A DNA stretch of 42,965 nt from NCBI GenBank assembly GCA_029057985.1, contig JAIDYR010000035.1, positions 1 to 42,965 of the forward strand. The letters are read 5' to 3'. Position numbers and translations under genes: made by a program. Below are positions 9,626 to 18,445 of the stretch, one piece after another. Below the pieces are notes generated by a model, which made no database searches, was not told the DNA's origin, and saw only the letters and a program-made list of their open reading frames with translations. How positions within the stretch are numbered: position 1 is the stretch's first letter; every line of letters begins with the position of its first letter. Origin of the DNA: Muribaculaceae bacterium. GTDB lineage: Bacteria; Bacteroidota; Bacteroidia; Bacteroidales; Muribaculaceae.

Positions 9626-10978
9626 TCAACCGCAATCGCACGCACAATCATGACATCCTGCCATTTCCCCTGCGAAGCGGCGTTCCACTATATGGCTCAG
9701 GCGCTCTTTAAGCCCCGGGATCCTGACCTTGTCGATGACGTCAGCCATAAAGGCCTGCTTCAGCAGCATCCGGGCTTCGGATTCGTCAATACCGCGTGTG
9801 CGCATATAAAAAAGTTGCATGGAGTCGAGCTGCCCGGTAGCAGAGCCATGACTACACTTCACGTCGTCGTTATATATTTCAAGTTGAGGCTTCGAAAACA
9901 TCCTGGCCTCATCGCTGCCGACAAGGTTGCGGTTGCTCTGATAAGCTTCATTCTTCACGGCTCCTTCGGCAACTTTCACCAATCCGGTGAAGGCGCATCG
10001 CGCGCGATCGTCGAGACTGAATTTGAATAGTTCATCGGTCAGGCAGCGGTCGCAATCATGATCTACTCTGGAGTAGACATCGATCAATCGGTCGGCGTCA
10101 GCTATACCCATACCGTAAAGGCGGAGTTCTGCGTCGTTGCCTGCGAAGCGGCAATGATATTCATTACGTGTAACCCCGTTATAAATGGTCATTCCGTCGA
10201 TTACAACGTGTGATTCAGCTTCCTGACGGAGCCATAGAGTCGAAAGCCGGCGTGAAGTCTCGCCGGATTCCTCCATCCCGTACAAGTCAAGATGCGAGCC
10301 GGCTAAGGCAAATACCTCCAAAGTACGGAGCGAGAGCAAGTCGTTAGACCCATGGGAAGTATGGTCACACATCAGCAACCTCATTTCGGCGCCTTCCTCC
10401 ATGACTACAACTATACGCATCGGAGTAAGCATATTGTCGGCGCCACCTGAGATATTCACAATCTGCACAGGGTTTTCTACTTTCACTCCCTTGCTGACGC
10501 GTATCCATAATCCATCCTGAGCAAGAAGTCCGGAGAGTGACACCAGAGGATTATTGTCGTCGGCAAGCATGCCGTAGTAGCGTCCGACCAGATCCGGATC
10601 TTCAAGCGCTTTGGCGCGGAGACTGCAGATCTCGACTCCTTCAGGGAGCGGTTTGCGACTTTCGGAAGTCTCGGCGAAGGAATCGTTGATCATAAAGAAG
10701 AGAGCGGTAGCTATCCGGGGAATACCGCAACGGAAACTGTCGGCCGGACTGACAGGCAGTGGAATCCGGTTGATATTGACTCCGTAATCATGACCCAATA
10801 TTTCCGGCAGATCAATAATCTCGTAATTTTCCGAACCCTTCTTGGGCAGACGTGTATGGAGCAACCCTTCGAGGGCACTCTTGCGCCGCACATTAATAGC
10901 CGGCGCCGAGTTGGAGTCTATTTCTTCCCGATTCTTCTCGAAAAGTTCTATATATTGTCTGAGTGCGTTATCCGTCAT
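9626..10978 (-). CDS. sufD: Fe-S cluster assembly scaffold protein SufD
   Basis: SufD pairs with SufB and the ATPase SufC in the SufBCD scaffold. The 450-aa protein has a variable helical N-terminus, a beta-helix core and the conserved C-terminal block KCSHGSATGQLD...FYMRTRG, including the family histidine. It begins 3 bp after sufC. The last residues are unusually cysteine-rich (CHDCACDCG), with four Cys in nine positions, which could be a cluster- or metal-handling tail. SufB, its usual partner, is not encoded in this window. Confidence 0.94.
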   Translation of the reverse strand: MTDNALRQYIELFEKNREEIDSNSAPAINVRRKSALEGLLHTRLPKKGSENYEIIDLPEILGHDYGVNINRIPLPVSPADSFRCGIPRIATALFFMINDSFAETSESRKPLPEGVEICSLRAKALEDPDLVGRYYGMLADDNNPLVSLSGLLAQDGLWIRVSKGVKVENPVQIVNISGGADNMLTPMRIVVVMEEGAEMRLLMCDHTSHGSNDLLSLRTLEVFALAGSHLDLYGMEESGETSRRLSTLWLRQEAESHVVIDGMTIYNGVTRNEYHCRFAGNDAELRLYGMGIADADRLIDVYSRVDHDCDRCLTDELFKFSLDDRARCAFTGLVKVAEGAVKNEAYQSNRNLVGSDEARMFSKPQLEIYNDDVKCSHGSATGQLDSMQLFYMRTRGIDESEARMLLKQAFMADVIDKVRIPGLKERLSHIVERRFAGEMAGCHDCACDCG

Positions 10979-10981
10979 CGT

Positions 10982-11737
10982 TTACTCCTCCCCTAATTCA
11001 CGTTTAATCCAGTCATAGCCTCTCTCTTCGAGTTCGAGGGCAAGTTCAGGACCGGCTGTCTTGACAATCCGGCCTTTATAAAGAATATGGACCACATCGG
11101 GCTTGATATAGTCAAGTAGACGCTGATAGTGGGTGATGACGATAGTAGCATTATTTTCCGTCTTGAGTTTATTGACCCCTTCCGCCACGATGCGCAACGC
11201 ATCGATATCCAGTCCGGAATCGGTCTCATCAAGAATCGACAGGCGGGGCTCGAGGACGGCCATCTGGAAAATCTCATTGCGCTTTTTTTCTCCCCCGGAG
11301 AAGCCTTCGTTGACGCTGCGCGAGGCGAGTTTATTGTCGAGTTCCACAATAGAGCGCTTCTCCCGCATAAGTTTCAGAAATTCGGCGGCACTCATCGGGC
11401 CCTCGCCAAAGTATTTACGCTTGGCATTGACGGCAGCACGCATGAAATTCATCATAGATACACCGGGGATCTCCACCGGATACTGAAAACCGAGAAAGAG
11501 ACCCTCATGGCTGCGTGTCTCGGGAAGCATCTCGAGCAGATTCTTACCATAGAATTCAACGCTGCCTCCTGTCACTTCATAAGCGGGATTTCCCGCCAAG
11601 ACCATGGAAAGCGTAGATTTCCCGGATCCGTTAGGCCCCATGATAGCGTGGACCTCACCCGGTCTGACTTCCAGGTTAAGCCCTTTTAATATCTCTTTTC
11701 CGTTGATTTCTGCATGCAGATCTTTGACCTTAAGCAT
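10982..11737 (-). CDS. sufC: Fe-S cluster assembly ATPase SufC
   Basis: This ABC-type ATPase drives the conformational change of the SufBCD complex. Walker [10 protein letters not shown], the signature SGGEKKRNE and the Walker B segment [12 protein letters not shown] are intact, as is the switch histidine in VITHYQRLL. Its length of 251 aa is typical. It lies between cvpA (25 bp upstream) and sufD (3 bp downstream). In many Bacteroidales the gene just upstream would be sufB; here it is cvpA. Confidence 0.96.
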   Translation of the reverse strand: MLKVKDLHAEINGKEILKGLNLEVRPGEVHAIMGPNGSGKSTLSMVLAGNPAYEVTGGSVEFYGKNLLEMLPETRSHEGLFLGFQYPVEIPGVSMMNFMRAAVNAKRKYFGEGPMSAAEFLKLMREKRSIVELDNKLASRSVNEGFSGGEKKRNEIFQMAVLEPRLSILDETDSGLDIDALRIVAEGVNKLKTENNATIVITHYQRLLDYIKPDVVHILYKGRIVKTAGPELALELEERGYDWIKRELGEE

Positions 11738-11762
11738 TTTTTATATTCTTTTTAGTTTTTAT

Positions 11763-12413
11763 TCAAATTAGTAAGTATAGGTCCGAAACATGAATCCCCG
11801 CTTTCCCAATCCTGTTGTCTACTCCAATTATAACGCCTGCGGGCTTACAGAGGTTGAGCGAGATCTTCTTCGCTTCGCGAAGTTGCTCTTCATGAGCAAA
11901 TTCGCTGAAGCTGCAACTCCCTAAAGCTATGGGAGCAAGCGACATCACTACGCTGCTGATATTTCCGTCGTCGGCACGTCCATAACGCATCAGGGCCGAT
12001 TCCGGATTCAGTCCAACAAGAATATTATAGATTATGGAAAGCATCAACATATAATTGACCAGACAGAAGACCGCCCCTATGAGAGAATCAAGCAGTCCTG
12101 TGCCTACATTCTCCATAGCCTGCCGGATCACACCCGTCACCGACTTGAACAACATGTAGACGATGAAAAACACCATCCCCCCTCCTAAATTGGAAGCAAG
12201 ATACATCGCCCCGCGGCTACGCGCTCCATAAGGTAGGAAATCCATTATGACCGACGTAGCGCCATCCATGAAAATATGAGAGCAGACTATTCCGAAAGCC
12301 ATCCCGAGCACACTCGTGACCATTCCTGTAAGCCCTCGCCGGTAACCGCGAAGCACTCCCAGCGCTGCGATGCACAGTGCGATGATATGAAACAGAGCGT
12401 CTCCCATTGCCAT
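11763..12413 (-). CDS. CvpA-family inner-membrane protein
   Basis: This 216-aa protein has four hydrophobic helices in the first 150 residues: near the start (FHIIALCIAALGVLRGYRRG), then about 28-48, 75-95 and 115-135. The start GDALFHIIALCIAALGVLRG and the GLLDSLIGAVFCLVNYMLML helix are characteristic of CvpA/colicin V production homologues. The family is linked to envelope homeostasis, but its molecular activity is not established. It is the first gene of the suf operon and has its own promoter. That suggests co-expression with Fe-S biogenesis, though no mechanistic link is known. Confidence 0.85.
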   Translation of the reverse strand: MAMGDALFHIIALCIAALGVLRGYRRGLTGMVTSVLGMAFGIVCSHIFMDGATSVIMDFLPYGARSRGAMYLASNLGGGMVFFIVYMLFKSVTGVIRQAMENVGTGLLDSLIGAVFCLVNYMLMLSIIYNILVGLNPESALMRYGRADDGNISSVVMSLAPIALGSCSFSEFAHEEQLREAKKISLNLCKPAGVIIGVDNRIGKAGIHVSDLYLLI

Positions 12414-12429
12414 TTTTACATTTAGACTA

Positions 12430-12460
12430 CAAATTTACCAATTTTTAACGAGTCTGCCAA
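12430..12460 (-). promoter_or_regulatory. Promoter of the cvpA-suf operon
   Basis: Read on the minus strand, TTG (12458-12460) and TAAATTTG (12430-12437) are 20 bp apart, a full match to the Bacteroidetes consensus. The start codon lies 16 bp downstream of the -7 element, so the leader is short. No IscR- or Rrf2-type operator is evident. Confidence 0.75.
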
Positions 12461-12481
12461 ATACATTCGCCCGCGAAACTC

Positions 12482-12512
12482 TTGCCAATCCCGCATTTTT
12501 TTACTAAATTCG
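12482..12512 (+). promoter_or_regulatory. Promoter of the GH25 lysozyme gene
   Basis: TTG (12482-12484) and TAAATTCG (12505-12512, one mismatch to TAnnTTTG) are 20 bp apart, and the start codon follows at 12523. It is divergent from the suf promoter within a 109-bp intergenic region. Confidence 0.6.
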
Positions 12513-12522
12513 CGTTAAGGAA

Positions 12523-13296
12523 ATGAAAGGATTATCTACATATTATGCTCTTAAGGTGAAATTCCATGATCTCAGGGTAGCACTGGGATTTACCGTCGTT
12601 GCCATACTTCTCTGCATGGCGGCCTATTATGCGTATAATCAATTCATTGTCTCGCCTCCCTACGTAGATCCCGAAAGATACCCTGTAAGAGGTCTTGACG
12701 TCTCGGCCCACAACGGAATGATGAATCTCGATGCAGCGGCAAGCGACGGATATCAGTTTATATTCATCAAAGCCTCCGAAGGAAACACTTTCCGAGATCA
12801 GAATTTCCGGATAAATTATTCAAAGGCTTTTCATGCCGGAATGAAAATAGGCGCTTACCATTATTTCCGCTTCGACTGCGACGGCAAGTCGCAGGCCAAG
12901 AATCTTTTAGGTGCGATCGACAATCGTCCGCTCGATTTGGGAGTGGCTATAGATATCGAGGAGCATAATAATGCAGCGGGCGTTGACTCCATCAAGATTG
13001 CCGAGAGGCTTCTATCAATGATCGAATATCTCAATATGAGCGGCCACAGAGTCACACTATATTCCAATATTTCAGGATATTACGATTATATCAAAGAAGT
13101 TGTGCCCGGAGCATGCCTCTGGATATGCTCTTTCTCTTCCGACCCGATCAACGCAGAATGGACCTATTGGCAATATTACCATCACGGCCGAGTGTCAGGC
13201 ATCCGCGGTGATGTCGATCTTAACGCCTTCTGCGGTTCGCAAGCCGACTGGGAGCGCTTTCTCGAAGGCGCGCAATGGCCCTACGAGACCATCTGA
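12523..13296 (+). CDS. Membrane-anchored GH25 lysozyme-like muramidase
   Basis: This is predicted to cleave the N-acetylmuramic acid-N-acetylglucosamine linkage of peptidoglycan. An N-terminal membrane helix (about residues 24-44) is not followed by a clear cleavage site, so the enzyme is probably anchored in the inner membrane facing the periplasm. The GH25 barrel runs from about residue 57 (RGLDVSAHNG). It contains the catalytic DxE pair D144/E146 (AIDIEEHN), ITLYSN-like and YWQYYHHG motifs, and the family-typical DVDLNAF end. The length of 257 aa suits a single catalytic domain. It is the only gene of its transcript before the T9SS block. Cell-wall remodelling or competitor lysis are both possible roles. 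Confidence 0.9.
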   Translation: MKGLSTYYALKVKFHDLRVALGFTVVAILLCMAAYYAYNQFIVSPPYVDPERYPVRGLDVSAHNGMMNLDAAASDGYQFIFIKASEGNTFRDQNFRINYSKAFHAGMKIGAYHYFRFDCDGKSQAKNLLGAIDNRPLDLGVAIDIEEHNNAAGVDSIKIAERLLSMIEYLNMSGHRVTLYSNISGYYDYIKEVVPGACLWICSFSSDPINAEWTYWQYYHHGRVSGIRGDVDLNAFCGSQADWERFLEGAQWPYETI

Positions 13297-13377
13297 ACCA
13301 TAATGCAATATTTAGCGCAGTATGGCGTTATTTAATAGAAAAATCAGGCGATTTTGTTTCCACCTCATTTTTGAAAC

Positions 13378-16300
13378 GTGAATAAATTCTTTAACCACAT
13401 ACCCCTCATCACTCATAAGATTTCCGAACGACTCATGTCGTGTTTCGGCGAAGTGAACATGACGGCGCTCTCCGCCGTCATGATGCTCGTCGCGGCATTG
13501 TGTCCGCTCCAGGCTTCTGCGCTTTCACCGGATTATTACGCCGAATCATCTCGTCTCAGTTCCGGGAAATGGGTGAAAGTCAAAGTAGAACAGACGGGGA
13601 TTCAGTTTATTTCGGCTGCCAATCTCAAGAAAATGGGATTTGCGGATCCGACAAAAGTGTCAGTCTACGGATTCGGCGGCCGCCAACTCAACCAGACTCT
13701 TACTGCTGCCGAGCCTGACGATCTGCCGCGGATAGCAAGCTACTCCAATGCCAAGGGTCTCTATTTCTTCGGCTATGACCATATCCGCTGGACTCCCAAC
13801 CGGGCAAGCCAGTTGGTCCCGTTTACCCATACGATGCATTCCTATGCCGAGGAGTCATGGTATTTCCTCAGCGACTCCGACAACGCTCCGGCTGAGATTG
13901 AGCAGGCTCCCTCAATGCCGGAATCGCCCGGGATGCCGGAAATCACCACTTTCCGTCAGCCTCTGCTCCATGAGCAGGATCTCTATCATCCCTCAAATAC
14001 GGGTTCGCGTTATCTCGGTGAGGATTTCCGCTCGCCGACCCGGCGTGCATTTGACTTCTCTTTGCCGGATGCCGTCGAAGGGTCCGACTGCGTAATCAGT
14101 TACGGTTTCGGAAGCAATACGACCGGCACCTCCACACTCAGTCTTGCCGCTACCGGCGCTTCAGGCACCCAGAATTTCACGGAGAAGCTCAGCGCTATCA
14201 CCGACGGCGAGCAATTCATGAGCTATACCTCCACTTCACGTTTGATCAAAGCTCCCGGTGCGAATCTCAGACTTGAATTTTCTTTCCAGGGATCAGGCAC
14301 GATCAAACTTGCCCGCATGGACTATATTGAAGTTCAGTATGAGCGCAATCTGCGCCTCAGCAACGGTCAATTATATTTTACAGTCACTAATTCTTCTCCC
14401 GGCAGGGTACGCCTTTCGGGAGTCGAAGCCTCAACCATCGTCTGGGACGTCACCGATCCCTCGCACCACACTCTTGTAAAGACTGAGGCCGGAGAGGGAG
14501 GAACCCTCACCTTCACTACACCCGGAGGCTTACATGAATACGCCGCCTTTACTCCTGACAAAGCCGGCTTCGCAGTGACCGAATATGCCCGCGTTGCAAA
14601 TCAGGACATTCATTCTCTCCCTATCCCGGACATGCTGATCATCGCTCCGGCCGCATTTAAGGAGGCTGCCGCGCTTATGGCCGCCCATCACCGCGATCAC
14701 GACGGGCTGACGGTAGAGGTCCTCACTCCGGAAGCTATCTACAATGAATTCTCCTCCGGCACTCCCGATGCGACAGCTTTCCGCCGCCTCATGAAAATGT
14801 GGTACGACCGCGGCCTTCATGCCAACCCCGACTCCGACGAGTCCATGACCTCCAATCTCAGGTACTGTCTCATCATGGGCGAGGCTACGTACGATCAGAA
14901 GCTGCGTATGGATGCCAACAAAAACACCGGTTATCCTTTTATCCCCATCTGGCAGTCATATTCCGGCAACTCCGGGACTACTTCCTACTCTACCGATGAT
15001 TATATCGGAATGCTCGCAGACTCTCCGACATTTGAAATCGGGCAGGAGATAATACACGTAGCTGTAGGCCGGATGCCTTTTCATTCAGCTGAAGAGGCTC
15101 TCACCCTGACACGCAAATATATCGATTATGTGACCAAGCCTGAAGTCGGAGAATGGAGAAACCGCCTGATGTTTATCGCTGACGATGAGAACCAGGGCGA
15201 CCATCTCAATCAATCGGAAGATATGATCCGCAATATGCGCAATACTCCCGCAGGTAAGAATTTCCGCTACGAAAAGCTTTATCTCGACTCCTATCAGCGG
15301 GAAGAGAGCAGCCTTGGCCCTGTCTATACCAAGGCGAAAGAAAGGATGATGAACCTCTGGAATTCCGGAGTGGCATATATCAACTATATCGGCCATGCAA
15401 ATCCGGTCAGCTGGACTCATGAGAATCTCATGAACTGGACCGATATCACCTCTTTCTCCAATAGCAATCTTCCCTTCGTATATGCCGCAACTTGCGAGTT
15501 CGGACGCATTGACGCCGACACACGGAGCGGAGCTGAAGTGCTCTGGGCCTATCCCGAATCCGGAATCATCGGAATCATCGCGCCCAACCGCACGGTCTGG
15601 ATCGACCAGAACGGCAAACTGACCCGCGAGATGGGGAAGTCGCTCTTCAAACCCGGAGCAGACGGCCGCACTCCCACCGTAGGCGAAGCTATGATCGAGG
15701 CAAAAAACAACTATCCCGCAACATCGAGCAATTCCCGCCCGAACAATACCAATAAACTCCGCTACGTCCTCCTGGGGAATCCCGCGATGCGGATGCCTGT
15801 GCCTACCCATACAGTCGAACTGACGGAGTTCAACGGCGCGGCACCCACGGCAGTAGCCCCGGAAGATTATCCGGTCGTGCCCTCGATGGCGCGAGTTGAG
15901 ATCGCAGGCGTCATCAAGGACCCGGAGGGTAATGTCGATGACTCTTTCGACGGCTTTGTGGAAATTCAACTCTATGACGCCGAGAAAACTATAGAAACCT
16001 TCGGAAACGGCTCTACAGGAGTTGTCAGCTATTACAACGACAGAAAGACACTACTCTATCGCGGTATAGCCAAAGCTGCCAAAGGAGCATGGACAGCCTC
16101 GGTGATTGTGCCTTCGGAGATAGAAAACAACTATTCACCCGCACAATTCAACTTCTATGCCTACACTTCCGACCGGAAGGAAGCTCACGGTGAATTTTCA
16201 GGTTTCTACGTCTACGGAGCCGGGGACATGGATGACAAGGACACTCAAGGCCCCACCATCGAATTCTTTGCGCTTAACCGCGAGGATTTCCAGCCCGGAC

Positions 16301-16905
16301 AAGTAGTACATTCCTCTCCTATCGCCATGGCTAAGATCTCCGACCCCTCCGGCATCAACATTTCCGACGCCGGAATCGGCCACTCAATGATGCTGACTCT
16401 CGATGACAATGTTTACTTCACTGATATCAACTCCTATTATTCGCCGAATGCAGATGATGTCAGCGGGGGCTCCATTGCCTACCCCCTGTCGGAAATCGCG
16501 CCCGGGAAGCATACCCTCAAACTGACCGTATGGGACAACGCGAAGAACTCTTCGACTGCGTCTCTAAACTTTGAGGTAGCCGTAGCCAAAACGCCGGAGA
16601 TATATTCTCTATCGACCGATGTCAATCCGGCTCGCGATCACGTGAACTTCACCCTCTCTACAGATCGGCCGAAGGCAAAAGTCGAGTGCCACATTGAGGT
16701 ATTCGATCTTAACGGCCGCAGAGTATGGAGTTCGGAATCGACCGTGTCGACCGACCTTAGGGCAGGCATCAAAGTGCCCTGGAATCTCTGTGATGCTTCC
16801 GGCATAAGAGTGCCGAGAGGGATATATCTCTATAGAGCTACGATTATCTCACCTGAAGGCCCTCAGACCTCCAAGTCATATAAACTCGCCGTGACTGCTC
16901 CCTGA
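13378..16905 (+). CDS. porU: Type IX secretion system sortase PorU (C25 protease fold)
   Basis: PorU removes the C-terminal signal of T9SS cargo at the cell surface and attaches the cargo to lipopolysaccharide. The 1175-aa protein has a signal-peptide-like segment ending near PLQASA and an N-terminal beta domain (SSRLSSGKWVKVKV). The C25 caspase-like domain has catalytic His673 in YIGHANP and Cys706 in AATCEFGR. It ends in a FlgD/Ig-like C-terminal domain (VFDLNGRRVW...RGIYLYRA). The Cys context ATCEFxR matches PorU rather than gingipains as I know them. The start is uncertain: the listed one is GTG with a long n-region, and ATG codons at 13435 or 13459 would give a more usual signal peptide. 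No convincing TAnnTTTG promoter is visible in the 81 bp upstream. Confidence 0.85.
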   Translation: MNKFFNHIPLITHKISERLMSCFGEVNMTALSAVMMLVAALCPLQASALSPDYYAESSRLSSGKWVKVKVEQTGIQFISAANLKKMGFADPTKVSVYGFGGRQLNQTLTAAEPDDLPRIASYSNAKGLYFFGYDHIRWTPNRASQLVPFTHTMHSYAEESWYFLSDSDNAPAEIEQAPSMPESPGMPEITTFRQPLLHEQDLYHPSNTGSRYLGEDFRSPTRRAFDFSLPDAVEGSDCVISYGFGSNTTGTSTLSLAATGASGTQNFTEKLSAITDGEQFMSYTSTSRLIKAPGANLRLEFSFQGSGTIKLARMDYIEVQYERNLRLSNGQLYFTVTNSSPGRVRLSGVEASTIVWDVTDPSHHTLVKTEAGEGGTLTFTTPGGLHEYAAFTPDKAGFAVTEYARVANQDIHSLPIPDMLIIAPAAFKEAAALMAAHHRDHDGLTVEVLTPEAIYNEFSSGTPDATAFRRLMKMWYDRGLHANPDSDESMTSNLRYCLIMGEATYDQKLRMDANKNTGYPFIPIWQSYSGNSGTTSYSTDDYIGMLADSPTFEIGQEIIHVAVGRMPFHSAEEALTLTRKYIDYVTKPEVGEWRNRLMFIADDENQGDHLNQSEDMIRNMRNTPAGKNFRYEKLYLDSYQREESSLGPVYTKAKERMMNLWNSGVAYINYIGHANPVSWTHENLMNWTDITSFSNSNLPFVYAATCEFGRIDADTRSGAEVLWAYPESGIIGIIAPNRTVWIDQNGKLTREMGKSLFKPGADGRTPTVGEAMIEAKNNYPATSSNSRPNNTNKLRYVLLGNPAMRMPVPTHTVELTEFNGAAPTAVAPEDYPVVPSMARVEIAGVIKDPEGNVDDSFDGFVEIQLYDAEKTIETFGNGSTGVVSYYNDRKTLLYRGIAKAAKGAWTASVIVPSEIENNYSPAQFNFYAYTSDRKEAHGEFSGFYVYGAGDMDDKDTQGPTIEFFALNREDFQPGQVVHSSPIAMAKISDPSGINISDAGIGHSMMLTLDDNVYFTDINSYYSPNADDVSGGSIAYPLSEIAPGKHTLKLTVWDNAKNSSTASLNFEVAVAKTPEIYSLSTDVNPARDHVNFTLSTDRPKAKVECHIEVFDLNGRRVWSSESTVSTDLRAGIKVPWNLCDASGIRVPRGIYLYRATIISPEGPQTSKSYKLAVTAP

Positions 16906-16929
16906 CGGCAAGATGCATCGACATGATTC

Positions 16930-16960
16930 TTTGAAATGCCGACAAAATTTGCTAATTTTG
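16930..16960 (+). promoter_or_regulatory. Promoter of rex
   Basis: TTTG (16930-16933) and TAATTTTG (16953-16960) are separated by 19 bp, a good Bacteroidetes promoter. The rex start is at 17010. No Rex-type TTGTGAA/TTCACAA palindrome is seen here, so autoregulation is not supported. Confidence 0.7.
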
Positions 16961-17009
16961 CAATTTAATTCATAATCTTTTCTGATTATAGCTAAAGATC
17001 CTCAAGATA

Positions 17010-17654
17010 ATGAACCAGATTACGCCACCGATTCTGCCGGAGCCGACCCTGCGACGCCTTCCATGGTATCTCGCATACGTCGAGACATTACTTGCCCGCG
17101 GAATCGACCACGTAAGCTCCACGTCCATCTCAAAGGCTCTTAATGTAGATGCATCAAGGATCGCAAAGGATTTATCCTTTCTGAATCTGAAAGGGAAAAC
17201 CCGCATAGGATACGAAGTCAAAGCTTTGGCTGAGACCTTATCCGATTTTCTCGGATTCAAGGCGGAGCATAAGGCTGTCGTATTCGGAGCGGGCAATCTC
17301 GGACGTGCTCTCATTCTCGACAAAGGCCTCGCCAACTACGGCATGAAGATAGTCGGCGCTGTGGATACCGATCCGGCCATTCAGGGAATGATCGTCGAGG
17401 GAGTCGAGATTATCCCGCCCGAAGATCTCGGGAATCTCATGAAGAATGAAAAGCCTGCTGTCGCAATCCTGACCATCCCGGCCGATGCCGCCCAGGAGGT
17501 AGCTGACGCCGCAATCGCCGCCGGATTCACCGCCATCTGGAACTTCTCACCTTATCGTGTCAAAGTCCCTGCCGGAATAGCACTCGCAAATACTTCCATA
17601 TATGCTCACCTGGCTCTGATCTATAACCGTCTGGCCGCAGCTCCGGCAAATTAG
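17010..17654 (+). CDS. rex: Redox-sensing transcriptional repressor Rex
   Basis: Rex senses the NADH/NAD+ ratio and represses fermentation or respiration genes when NADH is low. The N-terminal winged-helix domain (about residues 1-80) includes VSSTSISKALNVDASRIAKDL. The Rossmann domain follows, with VVFGAGNLGRAL as the dinucleotide-binding loop, and GAVDTDP and WNFSP fit the family. The C-terminal domain-swapping helix (ANTSIYAHLALIYNRL) is intact. At 214 aa it is full length. It sits between two PorU-like genes and has its own promoter. The FAH-like gene starts 21 bp after its stop, so the two are probably co-transcribed. Confidence 0.95.
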   Translation: MNQITPPILPEPTLRRLPWYLAYVETLLARGIDHVSSTSISKALNVDASRIAKDLSFLNLKGKTRIGYEVKALAETLSDFLGFKAEHKAVVFGAGNLGRALILDKGLANYGMKIVGAVDTDPAIQGMIVEGVEIIPPEDLGNLMKNEKPAVAILTIPADAAQEVADAAIAAGFTAIWNFSPYRVKVPAGIALANTSIYAHLALIYNRLAAAPAN

Positions 17655-17675
17655 ACCTCTAATTTCGCTCCAATA

Positions 17676-18347
17676 ATGAAGATTTTTTCTCCCATATCCC
17701 CTTTCTTCGACATTCCTTCTTCCCTTGAAGGCAAGAAGGTCAGTCACGTTGACATAAGGCCCGGCGAAGATTGGCTTATATGGCCCGACTCTTGCTGGAT
17801 ACTCTCCAATCGTCCGGTCTTCATACCTGACTTCGACGAGTATTTTATCGGAGTGCCGGCGCTGGCCGGGAAAATTGGTCGGCTCGGAAAGACAATAGCT
17901 CCGAAATTCGCCCGAAGATATATAGGATCTCTGTCGGCAGCAATCATAATCCTATCAAAAAACGTGGAAAAGACACTGGAAGCAGGAAATATTCCGGCCG
18001 GATCTTCAATATGCTTCGACAACTCCATAATACTTGGAGATTGGGTTGATATTGACAATAATGAAATTCCGGAGAAGCCACTTACATTGCGACTCGAAGA
18101 ATTCTTCATCCCTGATATCGACAAAGAGGACCGCGACGCCCCTTGGTACGACTTTGAAATAAAGATAGCTCCCGAAAGTCTGTTTTCAACCATAGTCGAG
18201 ACCTCCCGGCGCCATACTCTGAAGATGGGCGACATCATCCTCCACCCTCTCGTCAACTACTCTATCGATCTCAGAGAGAATGAAAATATCCGGATCTCCA
18301 TTCCCGAACTGAGTCCGACCCCTATCCTTACAACAAAATTCAAATAA
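17676..18347 (+). CDS. Degenerate fumarylacetoacetate hydrolase (FAH)-fold protein, probable pseudoenzyme
   Basis: This 223-aa cytoplasmic protein is recognisable as FAH-like from the ordered blocks PDSCWILSNRPVFIPDF, GKIGRLGKTIAPKFARRY, CFDNSIILGDWV and LKMGDII. In Bacteroidales FAH proteins, as I remember them, these align with a block ending KPFFIPDFSEEIHYETE, then RLGKxIxxxFAHRYYD, GIDFTARD, SKxFDGSAVxG and KIGDL. The ExE metal ligands are replaced by V-P-A in FIGVPALAGKI, the acids of the GIDFTARD segment by I and N (AIIILSKN), and the lysine before FD by isoleucine. It is full length with no frameshift, so it is likely translated but catalytically dead as a metal-dependent hydrolase. 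Function is unknown; proximity to rex suggests co-expression. Family assignment rests on memory of the alignment. Confidence 0.6.
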   Translation: MKIFSPISPFFDIPSSLEGKKVSHVDIRPGEDWLIWPDSCWILSNRPVFIPDFDEYFIGVPALAGKIGRLGKTIAPKFARRYIGSLSAAIIILSKNVEKTLEAGNIPAGSSICFDNSIILGDWVDIDNNEIPEKPLTLRLEEFFIPDIDKEDRDAPWYDFEIKIAPESLFSTIVETSRRHTLKMGDIILHPLVNYSIDLRENENIRISIPELSPTPILTTKFK

Positions 18348-18365
18348 TCCCTTCTCCCCATAATT

Positions 18366-18427
18366 TAACCGAATAACATCATAGTTTATAACCGAATAAC
18401 AACGCAGTTAACTCTGTCAGCTGCGTT
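18366..18427 (+). promoter_or_regulatory. Direct repeats and hairpin upstream of the second PorU-like gene
   Basis: TAACCGAATAACA occurs twice, at 18366-18378 and 18389-18401, a 23-bp period or about two helical turns. AACGCAG (18401-18407) pairs with CTGCGTT (18421-18427) to form a 7-bp stem with a 13-nt loop. The gene starts 18 bp after the hairpin. No TAnnTTTG promoter is seen. A regulator site plus leader hairpin is plausible but unproven. Confidence 0.4.
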
Positions 18428-18445
18428 ATCAACCTCACTCAAAAT

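Noticed and set aside
15085..15969. Minus-strand open frame of 294 codons opposite porU
   Set aside because: It lies fully within the C25 protease gene and shows no family signature; it is a shadow of that gene.
13378..16905. Gingipain-type secreted protease
   Set aside because: The fold is C25, but the ATCEFxR cysteine context, domain order and proximity to porV fit the PorU sortase better.
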